A stretch of 64,000 bases of DNA from Bradyrhizobium sp. 21. GTDB taxonomy: Bacteria; Pseudomonadota; Alphaproteobacteria; Rhizobiales; Xanthobacteraceae. The stretch lies in contig NZ_JADPJG010000019.1 of the NCBI RefSeq assembly GCF_023073335.1, positions 158,378-222,377 on the forward strand, written 5' to 3'. The notes below the pieces were generated by a model. That model was not told where the DNA came from, did no database searches, and saw only the letters and a program-made list of their open reading frames with translations. Shown here piece after piece: positions 27,747 to 36,533 of this stretch. Position numbers and translations under genes: made by a program. The first letter of the stretch is position 1, and the number at the start of each line of letters is the position of its first letter.

Positions 27747-27824
27747 ATGCAAAAATCAAGATATATGCCGAGTATTGCAAGTTCCGGCTTGTAAATCGAC
27801 AATTTTGCATTCAAAAATGCAAAA
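27747..27824. promoter_or_regulatory. Candidate GntR operator region
   Basis: A perfect 8-bp inverted repeat TTTTGCAT-6-ATGCAAAA is at 27803-27824, twenty bases before the crotonase start. A third ATGCAAAA half-site lies at 27747-27754, next to the gntR start. This arrangement suits a GntR dimer controlling both divergent genes (inference). Confidence 0.55.
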
Positions 27825-27843
27825 AACAGAAGGACATGAGGAA

Positions 27844-28638
27844 ATGGACCAGCAGGTGAAGGCGGAAGACCTCGTTTTCGAGCGCCAGGACGCGATCGGG
27901 CGGATCACCTTCAACCGTCCGCAGGCCCGCAACGCCTTCACCTTCTCGATGTATGAGCGGCTTGCTGCGATCTGCGAGGAGATCAACGAGGATCACGCGA
28001 TCAAGGTTTTGGTGCTGCGCGGGGCCGGCGACAAGGCGTTTGCCGCGGGCACCGACATCAATCAGTTCCGCGATTTCAAGTCGCCGCAGGACGCGATCGA
28101 CTATGAGAACCGCATCGATCGGGTGCTGACCACGCTCGAGCAGTGCCGCGTGCCGACGATCGCGGCGATCAACGGGTTCTGCACCGGCGGCGGCGCGGGC
28201 ATTGCCGCGGCCTGTGACCTCCGCATCGGCACCCAAAGCGCCAAAATCGGCTTTCCCATTGCCCGCACGCTCGGCAATTGCCTGTCGATGTCCAATGTCA
28301 GTCGTCTCACCGCGCTGATCGGCGCTGCCCGCGTCAAGGATCTGATCTTTACGGCGCGCCTCGTCGACGCGACGGAGGCCGCCAGTGTCGGGCTGCTTGG
28401 CGAGGTCGTCGAGGATCTCGCCGCGCTCGACAAGCGCGCGGACGAAATTGCCGGATTGCTCGCCAGTCACGCGCCGCTGACGCTGAATGCGACCAAGCAG
28501 GCCGTGGCGCGCCTGCAAAGGCGACTGACGGGCGACGAGGGCGAAGACCTCATCCTGATGTGTTACACGAGCCAGGATTTTCGCGAAGGGCTCGATGCTT
28601 TCCTCACCAAGCGCGCGCCGCAATGGCGCGGCCAATAG
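27844..28638 (+). CDS. Crotonase-fold (enoyl-CoA hydratase/isomerase) protein
   Basis: A 264-residue acyl-CoA-binding enzyme. AFAAGTDINQF and FCTGGGAGIA form the oxyanion hole. The usual FPE motif that supplies a catalytic Glu reads FPIARTLGN here, so simple hydratase activity is doubtful and another crotonase reaction is possible. It is the first gene of an operon: the CoA transferase begins nine bases after its stop. The upstream palindrome suggests GntR control. Confidence 0.88.
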   Translation: MDQQVKAEDLVFERQDAIGRITFNRPQARNAFTFSMYERLAAICEEINEDHAIKVLVLRGAGDKAFAAGTDINQFRDFKSPQDAIDYENRIDRVLTTLEQCRVPTIAAINGFCTGGGAGIAAACDLRIGTQSAKIGFPIARTLGNCLSMSNVSRLTALIGAARVKDLIFTARLVDATEAASVGLLGEVVEDLAALDKRADEIAGLLASHAPLTLNATKQAVARLQRRLTGDEGEDLILMCYTSQDFREGLDAFLTKRAPQWRGQ

Positions 28639-28647
28639 GACGCCCCG

Positions 28648-29907
28648 ATGCAAAGCGATCGCTCGCAATCAACCCCTGGCCGTTCGGGGCCGCTTGCCGG
28701 CCTCAAGGTCATCGATCTCACCCATGTCATGGCAGGGCCGACCTGCACCTTGATGCTGGCCGACATGGGCGCCGACGTCATCAAGATCGAAAAATCGCCG
28801 AACGGTGACGACACCCGCCATTCGGTACCGCCGAAGATCGGCGACGAGGCGGCCTCCTTCCTGATGATGAACCGGAACAAGCGCGGCATCGTGCTGGATC
28901 TGAAGACCGATGGCGGCAAGCAGGTGTTGCGGCGGCTGATCGCGGGCGCCGATGTGCTGGTCGAGAATTTTGCGCCGGGCGCCATGGAGCGCCTCGGCTT
29001 CGGCTATGAAGACCTGCACAAGCAGCATCCAACACTGATCTATTGCTCGCTGTCGGGCTTCGGCCGCACCGGACCCTACAAGCATCGCCGCGGCTTCGAT
29101 CTGGTCGCCCAGGCCATGAGCGGCATCATGAGCTTCACGGGCGAACGCCCCGATGGTCCGCCCGTCAAATGCGGACCGCCGCTGTCCGACATCACCGCCG
29201 GCCTGCTGGCGAGCATGGGCATCCTCGCGGCCTACACGCACCGTCTGAAGACCGGCGAGGGGCAGTGGGTCGAGACCTCGCTCTATGAGGCCGCGTTGGT
29301 GCAGACCTACTGGCAGTCGACCATCGCGCTCGCCGCTGGCACCGCGCCGCGCGCGATGGGCTCTGCCCATCCGCTGAACGCGCCATATCAGGCATTCGAG
29401 GCCTCGGACGGCTGGCTGGTGGTCGGCGGCGCCAACAAGAAGCATTGGCTGTTGATGCTGGACGCCCTCGGTGCAAGCGAGCTCGCCTCCGATCCGCGGT
29501 TCATCAACGGCGCCGACCGCATGGCCAATCTGAAGGAGCTCGAAGCTGTCCTGAGCGAGCGCTTCCGCACCCGCACGCGCGCGCACTGGCTCGCTGCGCT
29601 GGACGAGAAGGGCGTGCCGTGCGGACCCGTGCACGACATGCTGGAGGCACTCAGCGATCCGCAGACGCTGGCACGCGAGATGGTCGTCGAGGTCGAGCAT
29701 TCCACGCTCGGTCCCGTGAAGACGATCGGCTTGCCGGTCAAGTTTTCGGAGACCCCAGGCAAAGTGCGCACGGGCGCGCCGGTCTACGGTGAGCATACAA
29801 GCGAGGTGCTGGTCGAGCACGGGTTCGACCGGAAGCAGATCGAAGCGCTCGAAAAAGAAGGCGCCATCGTGCTGGCATCGGGACGACGCGAGGAACGCGT
29901 CGCCTGA
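28648..29907 (+). CDS. CaiB/BaiF family III CoA transferase
   Basis: A 419-residue class III CoA transferase, which moves CoA between acyl groups without a free ligase step. VIDLTHVMAGP, GADVIKIE, the LDLKT motif and VENFAPGAMERLG match the family. The likely nucleophile Asp is in GPPLSDITAG. Next to a crotonase and a tricarboxylate-type uptake system, it probably activates the imported acid using succinyl-CoA or a similar donor (inference). Confidence 0.92.
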   Translation: MQSDRSQSTPGRSGPLAGLKVIDLTHVMAGPTCTLMLADMGADVIKIEKSPNGDDTRHSVPPKIGDEAASFLMMNRNKRGIVLDLKTDGGKQVLRRLIAGADVLVENFAPGAMERLGFGYEDLHKQHPTLIYCSLSGFGRTGPYKHRRGFDLVAQAMSGIMSFTGERPDGPPVKCGPPLSDITAGLLASMGILAAYTHRLKTGEGQWVETSLYEAALVQTYWQSTIALAAGTAPRAMGSAHPLNAPYQAFEASDGWLVVGGANKKHWLLMLDALGASELASDPRFINGADRMANLKELEAVLSERFRTRTRAHWLAALDEKGVPCGPVHDMLEALSDPQTLAREMVVEVEHSTLGPVKTIGLPVKFSETPGKVRTGAPVYGEHTSEVLVEHGFDRKQIEALEKEGAIVLASGRREERVA

Positions 29908-29957
29908 CCGGACGTCGAAAACGACAAGAACAAGACAAAAATCAGCTGGAGGACATC

Positions 29958-30950
29958 ATGGGTCGGACGTCAACACTTCTGCTCTCCGCAGCCGCAATTG
30001 TGCTCGCCGGCACGATGCCGGCACTCAGCGCCTGGCAGCCGCAAAAGCCGATCGAGTTCGTGGCGACCGCCGGGCCCGGCGGCGGCACCGACAACCTCGC
30101 GCGCGCCGTGCAGAACATCATCACCAAGCACAAGCTGGTGGAGCAGCCGATCGTCGTCGTCAACAAGGGCGGCGGCAGTGGCGCGGAAGGCTATGTCTAC
30201 GGCAAGGCGTCCGCCGGCGATCCCTACAAGGTGATCTTCGGCACGTCGAATGCCTGGCAGCAGCCGCTCGTCTCCAAGGTCGCCTTCAACTACACCGATC
30301 TCACTGCGATCGCTGCCATGGCGCAGGACGAGTTCCTGCTCTGGGTCAAGCAGGACGCGCCCTACAAGACGGCAGGCGACTATCTGAAGGCGGCCGCATC
30401 GGGCGAATTCAAGATGGGCGGCGCGCAGTCAAAGGACACGGATGAAGTTCTTACCCGCATGATCGAAAAGGCCGGTCATGTGAAGCTGACCTACATTCCC
30501 TTCAAGAGCGGCGCCGAGACGGCCGTGCAGCTCGCCGGCGGACACCTCGACTCCCACGTCAACAATCCGAGCGAAAGTCTCGGGCAATGGCGCGGTGGAA
30601 CGCAGCGACCGCTTTGCGTTTTCAGCCCGAAGCGTCTGCCGCAGGGCGCCAAGGTCACGGCGACCGAAGGATGGGGCGACGTTCCGACCTGCGTCGAGCA
30701 GGGGCTCGACATCAAGCAGTATGAGCAGCCGCGGACGGTGTGGCTCCCCGGCAAGGTCACCCCGGACCAGGCCGCATTCTATGTCGACCTGATGAAGAAG
30801 GTGCAGGCGACGCCGGAATGGAAGGATTACATCGAGAAGAGCTCCCAAATCGACACATTCCTGACCGGGGACGAGTTCGACAAGTTCATCAAGGAGGACC
30901 TCGAGCGCGTCAAGCTGGTTGCGGGCGAGCAGGGTTGGTTGGTCAAGTGA
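29958..30950 (+). CDS. tctC: Tripartite tricarboxylate transporter binding protein
   Basis: A 330-residue periplasmic solute-binding protein of the TctC/Bug family. The signal peptide ends near LSA, and the mature protein begins AWQPQKPIEFVATAGPGGGTDN, a typical carboxylate-binding Bug opening. GGAGGACATC precedes the ATG. It feeds a TctAB membrane unit encoded downstream. The ligand is probably a carboxylic acid; nothing in the sequence names it. An intergenic repeat separates it from tctB. Confidence 0.9.
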   Translation: MGRTSTLLLSAAAIVLAGTMPALSAWQPQKPIEFVATAGPGGGTDNLARAVQNIITKHKLVEQPIVVVNKGGGSGAEGYVYGKASAGDPYKVIFGTSNAWQQPLVSKVAFNYTDLTAIAAMAQDEFLLWVKQDAPYKTAGDYLKAAASGEFKMGGAQSKDTDEVLTRMIEKAGHVKLTYIPFKSGAETAVQLAGGHLDSHVNNPSESLGQWRGGTQRPLCVFSPKRLPQGAKVTATEGWGDVPTCVEQGLDIKQYEQPRTVWLPGKVTPDQAAFYVDLMKKVQATPEWKDYIEKSSQIDTFLTGDEFDKFIKEDLERVKLVAGEQGWLVK

Positions 30951-30968
30951 GGCGGAGCGGGCAGGTCG

Positions 30969-31094
30969 CCTGCGGCCATCCTTCGAGACGCCCGCCTGCG
31001 GCGGGCCCTCAGGATGAGGTCGCGCGTCGCGGCGAGATATCAGACCCTCATGGTGAGGAGCCCGCGAAAGCGGGCGTCTCGAACCATGCAGGCC
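30969..31094. repeat. Bradyrhizobium-type intergenic palindrome
   Basis: An inverted element of about 126 bases (GGCCATCCTTCGAGACGCCC pairing imperfectly with GGGCGTCTCGAACCATG) inserted between tctC and tctB. It may lower expression of the membrane subunits relative to the abundant binding protein by RNA processing (inference). Confidence 0.7.
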
Positions 31095-31143
31095 GAACTC
31101 GTTCGACAGACTCCTCGCGGTCACATGGGATAGGGACCGTGTC

Positions 31144-31626
31144 ATGATATCGCGCCGGGCTCTCGAACTTGCGACCGCGGTCCTCACCGGCAGTTTCGGT
31201 ATGGCCGTCGTCGTGTCCAGCCTCGATAACGGTATCGGCTGGTCGAGCGCGGGTGTGGACGCCGGGACGTTTCCGTTCCTGACCGGAACCATCATCGTGC
31301 TCGGGAGCCTCTACAACCTGGTGCGAGGTGTCATGCCGGCCGCGACGCTCGCCAGCGTCCCCATTGCCATCACGTCGATCGAGCTGCGCCGGCTTGCCGG
31401 CCTGTTCGTGCCGGCCGCGATTTTCGTGGCTGCGATTCCGTTGGCCGGGATGTACGTTGCCTCAGCCCTGTACATATTCGCGGTGCTGGCGATCCCCAGA
31501 CAACAATCCGTGCCGCGCGCGCTTGGCATGGCGGCGGCGACAGCGCTTGCGCTCTACGTCGTGTTCGAGCGCATGTTCCAGGTGAGCTTGCCGCACGGCG
31601 CGCTCGCCGCGGCCTTCGGCTTCTGA
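31144..31626 (+). CDS. tctB: Tripartite tricarboxylate transporter small subunit
   Basis: A 160-residue membrane protein with four hydrophobic segments, matching the TctB family in size and position between the binding protein and TctA. It begins with SRRALELATAVLTG and has the weak conservation usual for this subunit. The tctA start follows after 11 bases, so the two are co-translated. Confidence 0.85.
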   Translation: MISRRALELATAVLTGSFGMAVVVSSLDNGIGWSSAGVDAGTFPFLTGTIIVLGSLYNLVRGVMPAATLASVPIAITSIELRRLAGLFVPAAIFVAAIPLAGMYVASALYIFAVLAIPRQQSVPRALGMAAATALALYVVFERMFQVSLPHGALAAAFGF

Positions 31627-31637
31627 CGGAGAGGCCG

Positions 31638-33188
31638 ATGGACAATCTCGGGGAACTCCTTCACGGCTTCAGCATCGCGATCACGCTGCCGCATCTGGCG
31701 CTGATGGTGATCGGCGTGCTGCTCGGCATTCTCGTCGGCGTGCTGCCTGGGCTGGGTGCCCCGAACGGGGTGTCGCTGCTGCTGCCGCTGACCTTCGGCA
31801 TGCAGCCGGTGTCGGCGATCATCCTGCTCTCCAGCATGTACTGGGGCGCGCTGTTCGGGGGGTCCGTGACCTCGATCCTGTTCAACATTCCGGGCGAGCC
31901 GTCGTCTGTCGCCACCACCTTCGACGGCTACCCGATGGCGCGCGATGGACGGCCGACCACGGCGCTCGCCACGGCCTTCGGCTCGGCGGCATTCGGCGCG
32001 CTGATCGGTGTCATCCTGATCACGTTCCTTGCATCCTGGGTGGCGCAGGTCGCGCTCGCCTTCGGGCCGGCGGAATACTTTGCCGTCTATTTCCTGGCGT
32101 TTGCGAGCTTCGTCGGCATGGGCGGGGCGGCGCCGATCAAGACCGTCGTGGCACTCGCGATCGGCTTTGCCATCGCCGCCATCGGCATCGATACCGTCTC
32201 CGGTAGCGTCCGCCTCACCATGGGCGTCGACGAACTCGTCAAAGGCGTCAACTTCGTCGTTGCGGTGATGGGCCTGTTCGGCATCGGCGAGCTGCTGGTC
32301 GCCGTCGAAGAGGAGTTTCATGCCCGCGCGGTCTCGTCGAAGATCGAGTGGCGGGAGGTGTTTCGCGCGATAGGCCGCTTGCCGCGACACAGCGTTGCGC
32401 TGCTGCGCAGCGCGGCCATCGGATGCTGGATGGGGATCACGCCTGGCGGCCCGACTGCGGCATCCTTCATGAGCTACGGCATCGCCCGCCGCTTCTCGCG
32501 CCGTGGCCGATACTTCGGCACCGGGGAGGTCGAGGGCATCATCTCGCCGGAGACGGCCGATCATGCCGCCGGCACCAGCGCACTGCTGCCCATGCTCTCG
32601 CTCGGCATTCCCGGCTCGGCCACTGCCGCGGTCATGATGGGCGGGCTGATGATCTGGGGCCTCAATCCCGGGCCGATGCTGTTCGTCGACCAGAAGGACT
32701 TTGTCTGGGGCCTGATTGCGTCGATGTATGTCGGCAATATCGTTGCCGTCGTGCTGGTGCTGTTGACCGTGCCGGTCTTCGCCGCCCTGATGCGGATTCC
32801 CTTTGTGATCATCGCGCCGCTGATCGTGATCATCTGCGTCGTCGGCGCCTATTCGGTGTCGAACTCCTATCTCGACGTCGTCATGATGCTCGGCTTCGGG
32901 ATCGTCGGCTATCTCTTCAAGAAGCTGTTCTATCCGCTGGCGCCACTCGTGCTCGCGATCGTCATCGGCGACAAGGCCGAGGACGCGTTCCGGCAGTCGA
33001 TGCTGATGTCCAAGGGATCGCTCGGGATATTCTTCGCCAACAAGCTGGTGACGTGCCTGATCGTGGCCGGCATCGCGCTGTTGCTGCTTCCGCTCGTGCT
33101 GCAGCTTGCGCGTCTCTGGCGCAAACCCGCATCCGCTGCGACCGAGACAACGGCCCAAGAGGCAGCTCGAGAGAAGGTGACCATATGA
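31638..33188 (+). CDS. tctA: Tripartite tricarboxylate transporter large subunit
   Basis: A 516-residue permease with about eleven membrane helices. Family signatures are GVLPGLGAPNGVSLLLPLTFGM near the N-terminus, the YWGALFGGS motif and TPGGPTAASFMSYGIAR near residues 270-285. GGAGAGG precedes the ATG. It overlaps the start of the pdxA-like gene by four bases. Confidence 0.95.
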   Translation: MDNLGELLHGFSIAITLPHLALMVIGVLLGILVGVLPGLGAPNGVSLLLPLTFGMQPVSAIILLSSMYWGALFGGSVTSILFNIPGEPSSVATTFDGYPMARDGRPTTALATAFGSAAFGALIGVILITFLASWVAQVALAFGPAEYFAVYFLAFASFVGMGGAAPIKTVVALAIGFAIAAIGIDTVSGSVRLTMGVDELVKGVNFVVAVMGLFGIGELLVAVEEEFHARAVSSKIEWREVFRAIGRLPRHSVALLRSAAIGCWMGITPGGPTAASFMSYGIARRFSRRGRYFGTGEVEGIISPETADHAAGTSALLPMLSLGIPGSATAAVMMGGLMIWGLNPGPMLFVDQKDFVWGLIASMYVGNIVAVVLVLLTVPVFAALMRIPFVIIAPLIVIICVVGAYSVSNSYLDVVMMLGFGIVGYLFKKLFYPLAPLVLAIVIGDKAEDAFRQSMLMSKGSLGIFFANKLVTCLIVAGIALLLLPLVLQLARLWRKPASAATETTAQEAAREKVTI

Positions 33189-34189
33189 CCGCAAAGCCGC
33201 TCGTTGCATTGGCAATGGGAGATCCCGCCGGCATCAGCCCGGAGTTGACCGTAAAGCTCGTGGTGCAGGACGACATCCGCGCCCGCAGCCGGATCGTCGT
33301 GATCGGTGACCGCCGCATCTTCGACGAGGGCGCGCGCATTGCCGGCGTCAAGCCGGCGCTTACGATGGTGGAGCAGGGGGCCGATCTGCGAGGCGCGGAA
33401 GGCGAGACGCTGTTCGTCGATCTCGGCCACCTCGATCCCGGCGGCGTCCAGCAGGGGATCGCGAGCCTTGCCGGCGGCAGGTTCGCGCTTGCCAACTACA
33501 AGCACGCGCTCGAACTCGGCCGCGACGGCCTGGTCGATGCCGTCTGCTTCACGCCGTTCAACAAGCAGGCGATGCGGCTCGCGCGTGCCGAATATGACGA
33601 CGAGATCGCGTTCTCCGCGGAAGTGGTCGGGCTCAAGACCCCCGCGAGCGAGTTCAATGTGCTGGACCGGCTCTGGAACGCCCGCGTGACGTCCCACATC
33701 CCGCTCAAGGACGTCGCCGCGCGACTGTCCGGAGAACGCATCCATCGTGCGCTCAAGCTGACTGATGCCTGCATGCGCAATGCCGGCTTCGCCCGGCCGC
33801 GCATCGCGGTCGCCGGTCTCAATCCGCATGCCGGCGACGGCGGCAATTTTGGCCGTGAGGAGATCGATGTCATCGCGCCCGTGGTCGCGGCCGGCCAGCG
33901 TGAGGGCATCGCCGTGGAGGGACCGTTTCCCGCCGACACAGTGTTCCTGCGAGCCAAGGGCGGCGCCTTCGATGCGGTGCTGACGATGTATCACGACCAG
34001 GGCCAGATCGCGATGAAGCTGATGGGCTTTGATCGCGGCGTGACCTTGCTCGGCGGCTTTCCGTTCCCGATCTGCACGCCCGCCCACGGTACCGCCTACG
34101 ACATCGCCGGCCAAGGCATTGCATCAATCGGCGCTAGCCGCGCCGCGGTGCTGCTCGCGGCAGAGATGGCGGCCCGTCGCCTCACTTGA
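33185..34189 (+). CDS. pdxA: PdxA-family dehydrogenase
   Basis: A 334-residue NAD-dependent enzyme of the 4-hydroxythreonine-4-phosphate dehydrogenase family. MGDPAGISPE opens it, and the three metal-binding histidines lie in SHIPLKD, NPHAGDGG and MYHDQG. True PdxA makes vitamin B6. PdxA2 relatives act in catabolism, for example on 4-phospho-D-erythronate or in aromatic-acid pathways. Coupling to tctA in a CoA-dependent catabolic operon favours the catabolic role. The symbol marks the family only. Confidence 0.85.
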   Translation: MTAKPLVALAMGDPAGISPELTVKLVVQDDIRARSRIVVIGDRRIFDEGARIAGVKPALTMVEQGADLRGAEGETLFVDLGHLDPGGVQQGIASLAGGRFALANYKHALELGRDGLVDAVCFTPFNKQAMRLARAEYDDEIAFSAEVVGLKTPASEFNVLDRLWNARVTSHIPLKDVAARLSGERIHRALKLTDACMRNAGFARPRIAVAGLNPHAGDGGNFGREEIDVIAPVVAAGQREGIAVEGPFPADTVFLRAKGGAFDAVLTMYHDQGQIAMKLMGFDRGVTLLGGFPFPICTPAHGTAYDIAGQGIASIGASRAAVLLAAEMAARRLT

Positions 34190-34196
34190 TCCGGCA

Positions 34197-34613
34197 CTAC
34201 TTCGGCAGGGGCATCGTCAGTTCCTTGTCGGCTGTATCCACGACGAACACGGCAAGCAGCTTCGCGGGCTCGGTGTCGCTGGCATTGGCGCTGACGGCAT
34301 GACGGTCGCCGGGCTTTTCGGAGAAGTTTTCTCCCTTGTGAAAGACCTTGGCGGGACCGTCATTGACCTGACTGCGAATCGCGCCTTCCAGGACGGTGGC
34401 GTAGATGAAAGCCGAGGGCGCGTGGATGTGGGCCGGTGAGGACCCTCCGGGACCATACTCGACCAGCACGCCCTTCATGCTCTTGCCCGGGACATTGGGC
34501 AGCGCCTGGTCGAATACGACGGTCACCTTGGCCGTGGGTGTCGCCGTCTCGGCGGCATGGACCGTCAGGAATGATGCGGCATAAAAAGCGGTTGCGATCA
34601 GCGATCTGCGCAT
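34197..34613 (-). CDS. Exported cupin-domain protein
   Basis: A 138-residue small beta-barrel protein with a signal peptide (ATAFYAASFLTVHAAE). The cupin motifs are PAHIHAPSAFIYATVLEGAI and GDRHAVSANAS, with histidines likely to hold a metal. GAGGAGACTCCC precedes the ATG. It lies 11 bases after the NmrA-like gene, forming a two-gene operon. A close paralogue is encoded near 45.3 kb; they share LPNVPGK and the SANAS.TEPA.L.AVFV block. Confidence 0.85.
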   Translation of the reverse strand: MRRSLIATAFYAASFLTVHAAETATPTAKVTVVFDQALPNVPGKSMKGVLVEYGPGGSSPAHIHAPSAFIYATVLEGAIRSQVNDGPAKVFHKGENFSEKPGDRHAVSANASDTEPAKLLAVFVVDTADKELTMPLPK

Positions 34614-34623
34614 GGGAGTCTCC

Positions 34624-35367
34624 TCAAAGTCTCGCAAGCCATGTTGCGAGCGGCGTTTTCCCGAGCCGCGCCTCGCCGAGTGGATTCAGTGATGTGTCGT
34701 CGATGGGCGCGCCGTAATACGTTGCCTTTGGGTCTCCCACCACGGGTCGGGCGTCGCCGGACGCCTCCAGACGCCGCGCGACGAATTCATTGAAGGGAGC
34801 CTTCTCAGGTCCCGCGATATCGATCGTGCCGTTGAGCGGCTGGCCCATCGCGACCTCCGCGAGGCGATCGGCCACGTCCTCCGCCGCGATCGGCTGGAAC
34901 AGCGCCGACGGGACGACGATCCGGCCCTCGGCCTCACCCATATCGGCGATGGCGCCGAGGAATTCGAAGAACTGGGTGGCGCGCACGATCGAGTAGGGGA
35001 CCGGAGATGCCTTGACGATGGTCTCCTGCGCGAGCTTGGCCCGAAAATAGGCGATGTCGGGCGAGCGATCGGTTCCCACGATCGAGAGCGCCACATGATG
35101 CTTCACGCCCGCAGCCGCCTCGGTCGCGGCGAGATTTTTGCTCGAACGCTCGAAGAATTCGAGCACGGCGGCAGGCTCCCAGGACGGCGCGTTGGCGACG
35201 TCGACGACGACATCCGCACCAGCCAGCACGGCTGCGAGGCCTTCCCCGGTGACGGCGTTGACGCCTGATTTCGGCGATGCTGCCACGGCCTGGTGGCCTT
35301 GCTGCTTGAGCTTCGTTACGAGCTTGGATCCGATCAATCCGGTCCCGCCGATCACGACGATCTTCAT
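34624..35367 (-). CDS. NmrA-like NAD(P)-binding protein
   Basis: A 247-residue atypical short-chain dehydrogenase of the NmrA/NAD(P)H-binding group. It begins MKIVVIGGTGLIGSKLV and lacks the usual Tyr-x-x-x-Lys active site, so it may sense redox state rather than catalyse. Six upstream codons were dropped because MKIVV is the normal start of the fold. It is first in an operon with the exported cupin protein. Confidence 0.87.
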   Translation of the reverse strand: MKIVVIGGTGLIGSKLVTKLKQQGHQAVAASPKSGVNAVTGEGLAAVLAGADVVVDVANAPSWEPAAVLEFFERSSKNLAATEAAAGVKHHVALSIVGTDRSPDIAYFRAKLAQETIVKASPVPYSIVRATQFFEFLGAIADMGEAEGRIVVPSALFQPIAAEDVADRLAEVAMGQPLNGTIDIAGPEKAPFNEFVARRLEASGDARPVVGDPKATYYGAPIDDTSLNPLGEARLGKTPLATWLARL

Positions 35368-35729
35368 GGCATGTCTCCACGGCAATTTGCGAGCGCGAGA
35401 TGGTCAGGGCCTAAGGATACTCGGACTCGCATCGTTGAATGTGATGCGAAGCGAATGTACCCGAGCAATGCGGCGAACTCTTTCCCGTAACGGGCCTGGC
35501 TTGCCGAAAAATGCTCCAGAGATTTTCGTTGCGACAATCATGAGAGGAACTGTTCGGGGGCATTGCGAGCGAGACTGGTTCCGCATGGTGACGACGCTTG
35601 CGCAGGGACGCTTTGGGAATGCAGGTCCGCCTGATGTCCGTGCTCGCGCCTGGTGAGGCGCGTATTTTGTCCACACTGAGCTGAATTCCGCTGAGGGCTC
35701 TTAGCGGGTTCCAGAAACGAGAGTTTGAA
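35368..35729. other. AT-richer intergenic stretch
   Basis: The frames here are short or look scrambled in composition. It marks the left edge of a stretch of atypical sequence running to about 37.0 kb. No RNA gene or repeat recognised. Confidence 0.4.
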
Positions 35730-36533
35730 TCAGAGAGCGTCCAAGATGACCGGATTAGCGATTGGGCCATCGTTAGAGGCCCTTTGATCAAAGCAGGCCT
35801 CAACTCCGCCGCCGGATTGACCGAACATAGGTACAACTGCGCCGCAGAGTATTGATGTGTTGAACTGTGGATTAATTCGCCAGCGGAACATCGCGGGGAA
35901 GAAGCTCGGCAACGCCATTCGAGATACCGCAGCAAATCCCGTTGGCGCAAATGGCACTTCGGAAATTGGGGACACGAATGTCCAGGGCGATACTTCGTTC
36001 GTACTCTGATTGATACGCCGACTTGTTGGCCACGCTTCCCATCGGTAAAATACCTCACCATCATCCGTCGTGGTTGAATAGGGGAGGTGCGCCACTACAG
36101 GCGGCAGCGGCCCTCGTCCATGTGGCGCTCCCGGGGCGAGGCTCGGACGATGCAATGGATGTGGTGGATTGGGAGACGTCAGAAGGCTGAGCATGTCCGC
36201 GCGATTAGTGTCGATCGGTGATATCAAGGGCACTGCTGGCAAGTTTTCCCACCAATGCTGATATCGAGTCGCGACCGTGACACCTCGCGTAGAACCGCGC
36301 AGCCTCCAGGTTGCACCAGCAAACTGATCGAGATCCCTCCAGAGATTGGGATCTATGACAATAGCTACGATACCGCTCAGTACGATGCAGTATCCTTCGG
36401 TGGTTCCTTCGCCATAATAGCCAAGTTGAACACCTTGAAAAATCTCTGGGGCACCGAGAAAGGCGTCTTGCTGATGGTTCAGTAGCCGAAGAAAGGGCAT
36501 AGGTTGCTTTCGCCAAAGATTTGAGAAAACCAT
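35730..36533 (-). CDS. Orphan hypothetical protein
   Basis: A 267-residue open frame, noticeably less GC-rich than its neighbours. It contains a hydrophobic segment (YCIVLSGIVAIVIDP) near residues 48-62 and a proline-rich middle near 120-150. The start may be the second Met (MPFLRLL). I recognise no domain. The long uninterrupted frame supports a gene, but an overlapping alternative minus-strand frame lowers certainty. Probably acquired DNA. Confidence 0.45.
   Translation of the reverse strand: MVFSNLWRKQPMPFLRLLNHQQDAFLGAPEIFQGVQLGYYGEGTTEGYCIVLSGIVAIVIDPNLWRDLDQFAGATWRLRGSTRGVTVATRYQHWWENLPAVPLISPIDTNRADMLSLLTSPNPPHPLHRPSLAPGAPHGRGPLPPVVAHLPYSTTTDDGEVFYRWEAWPTSRRINQSTNEVSPWTFVSPISEVPFAPTGFAAVSRMALPSFFPAMFRWRINPQFNTSILCGAVVPMFGQSGGGVEACFDQRASNDGPIANPVILDAL

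Noticed and set aside
31554..33215. A 553-residue minus-strand open frame opposite tctA
   Set aside because: It is the antisense of a clear TctA permease, is rich in Arg/His/Asp as expected from GC-rich antisense, and has no domain pattern.
35411..36064. Alternative 217-residue minus-strand frame overlapping the orphan ORF
   Set aside because: Scrambled composition rich in Ser/Arg/Cys; the 267-residue frame is longer and more protein-like, although neither is certain.
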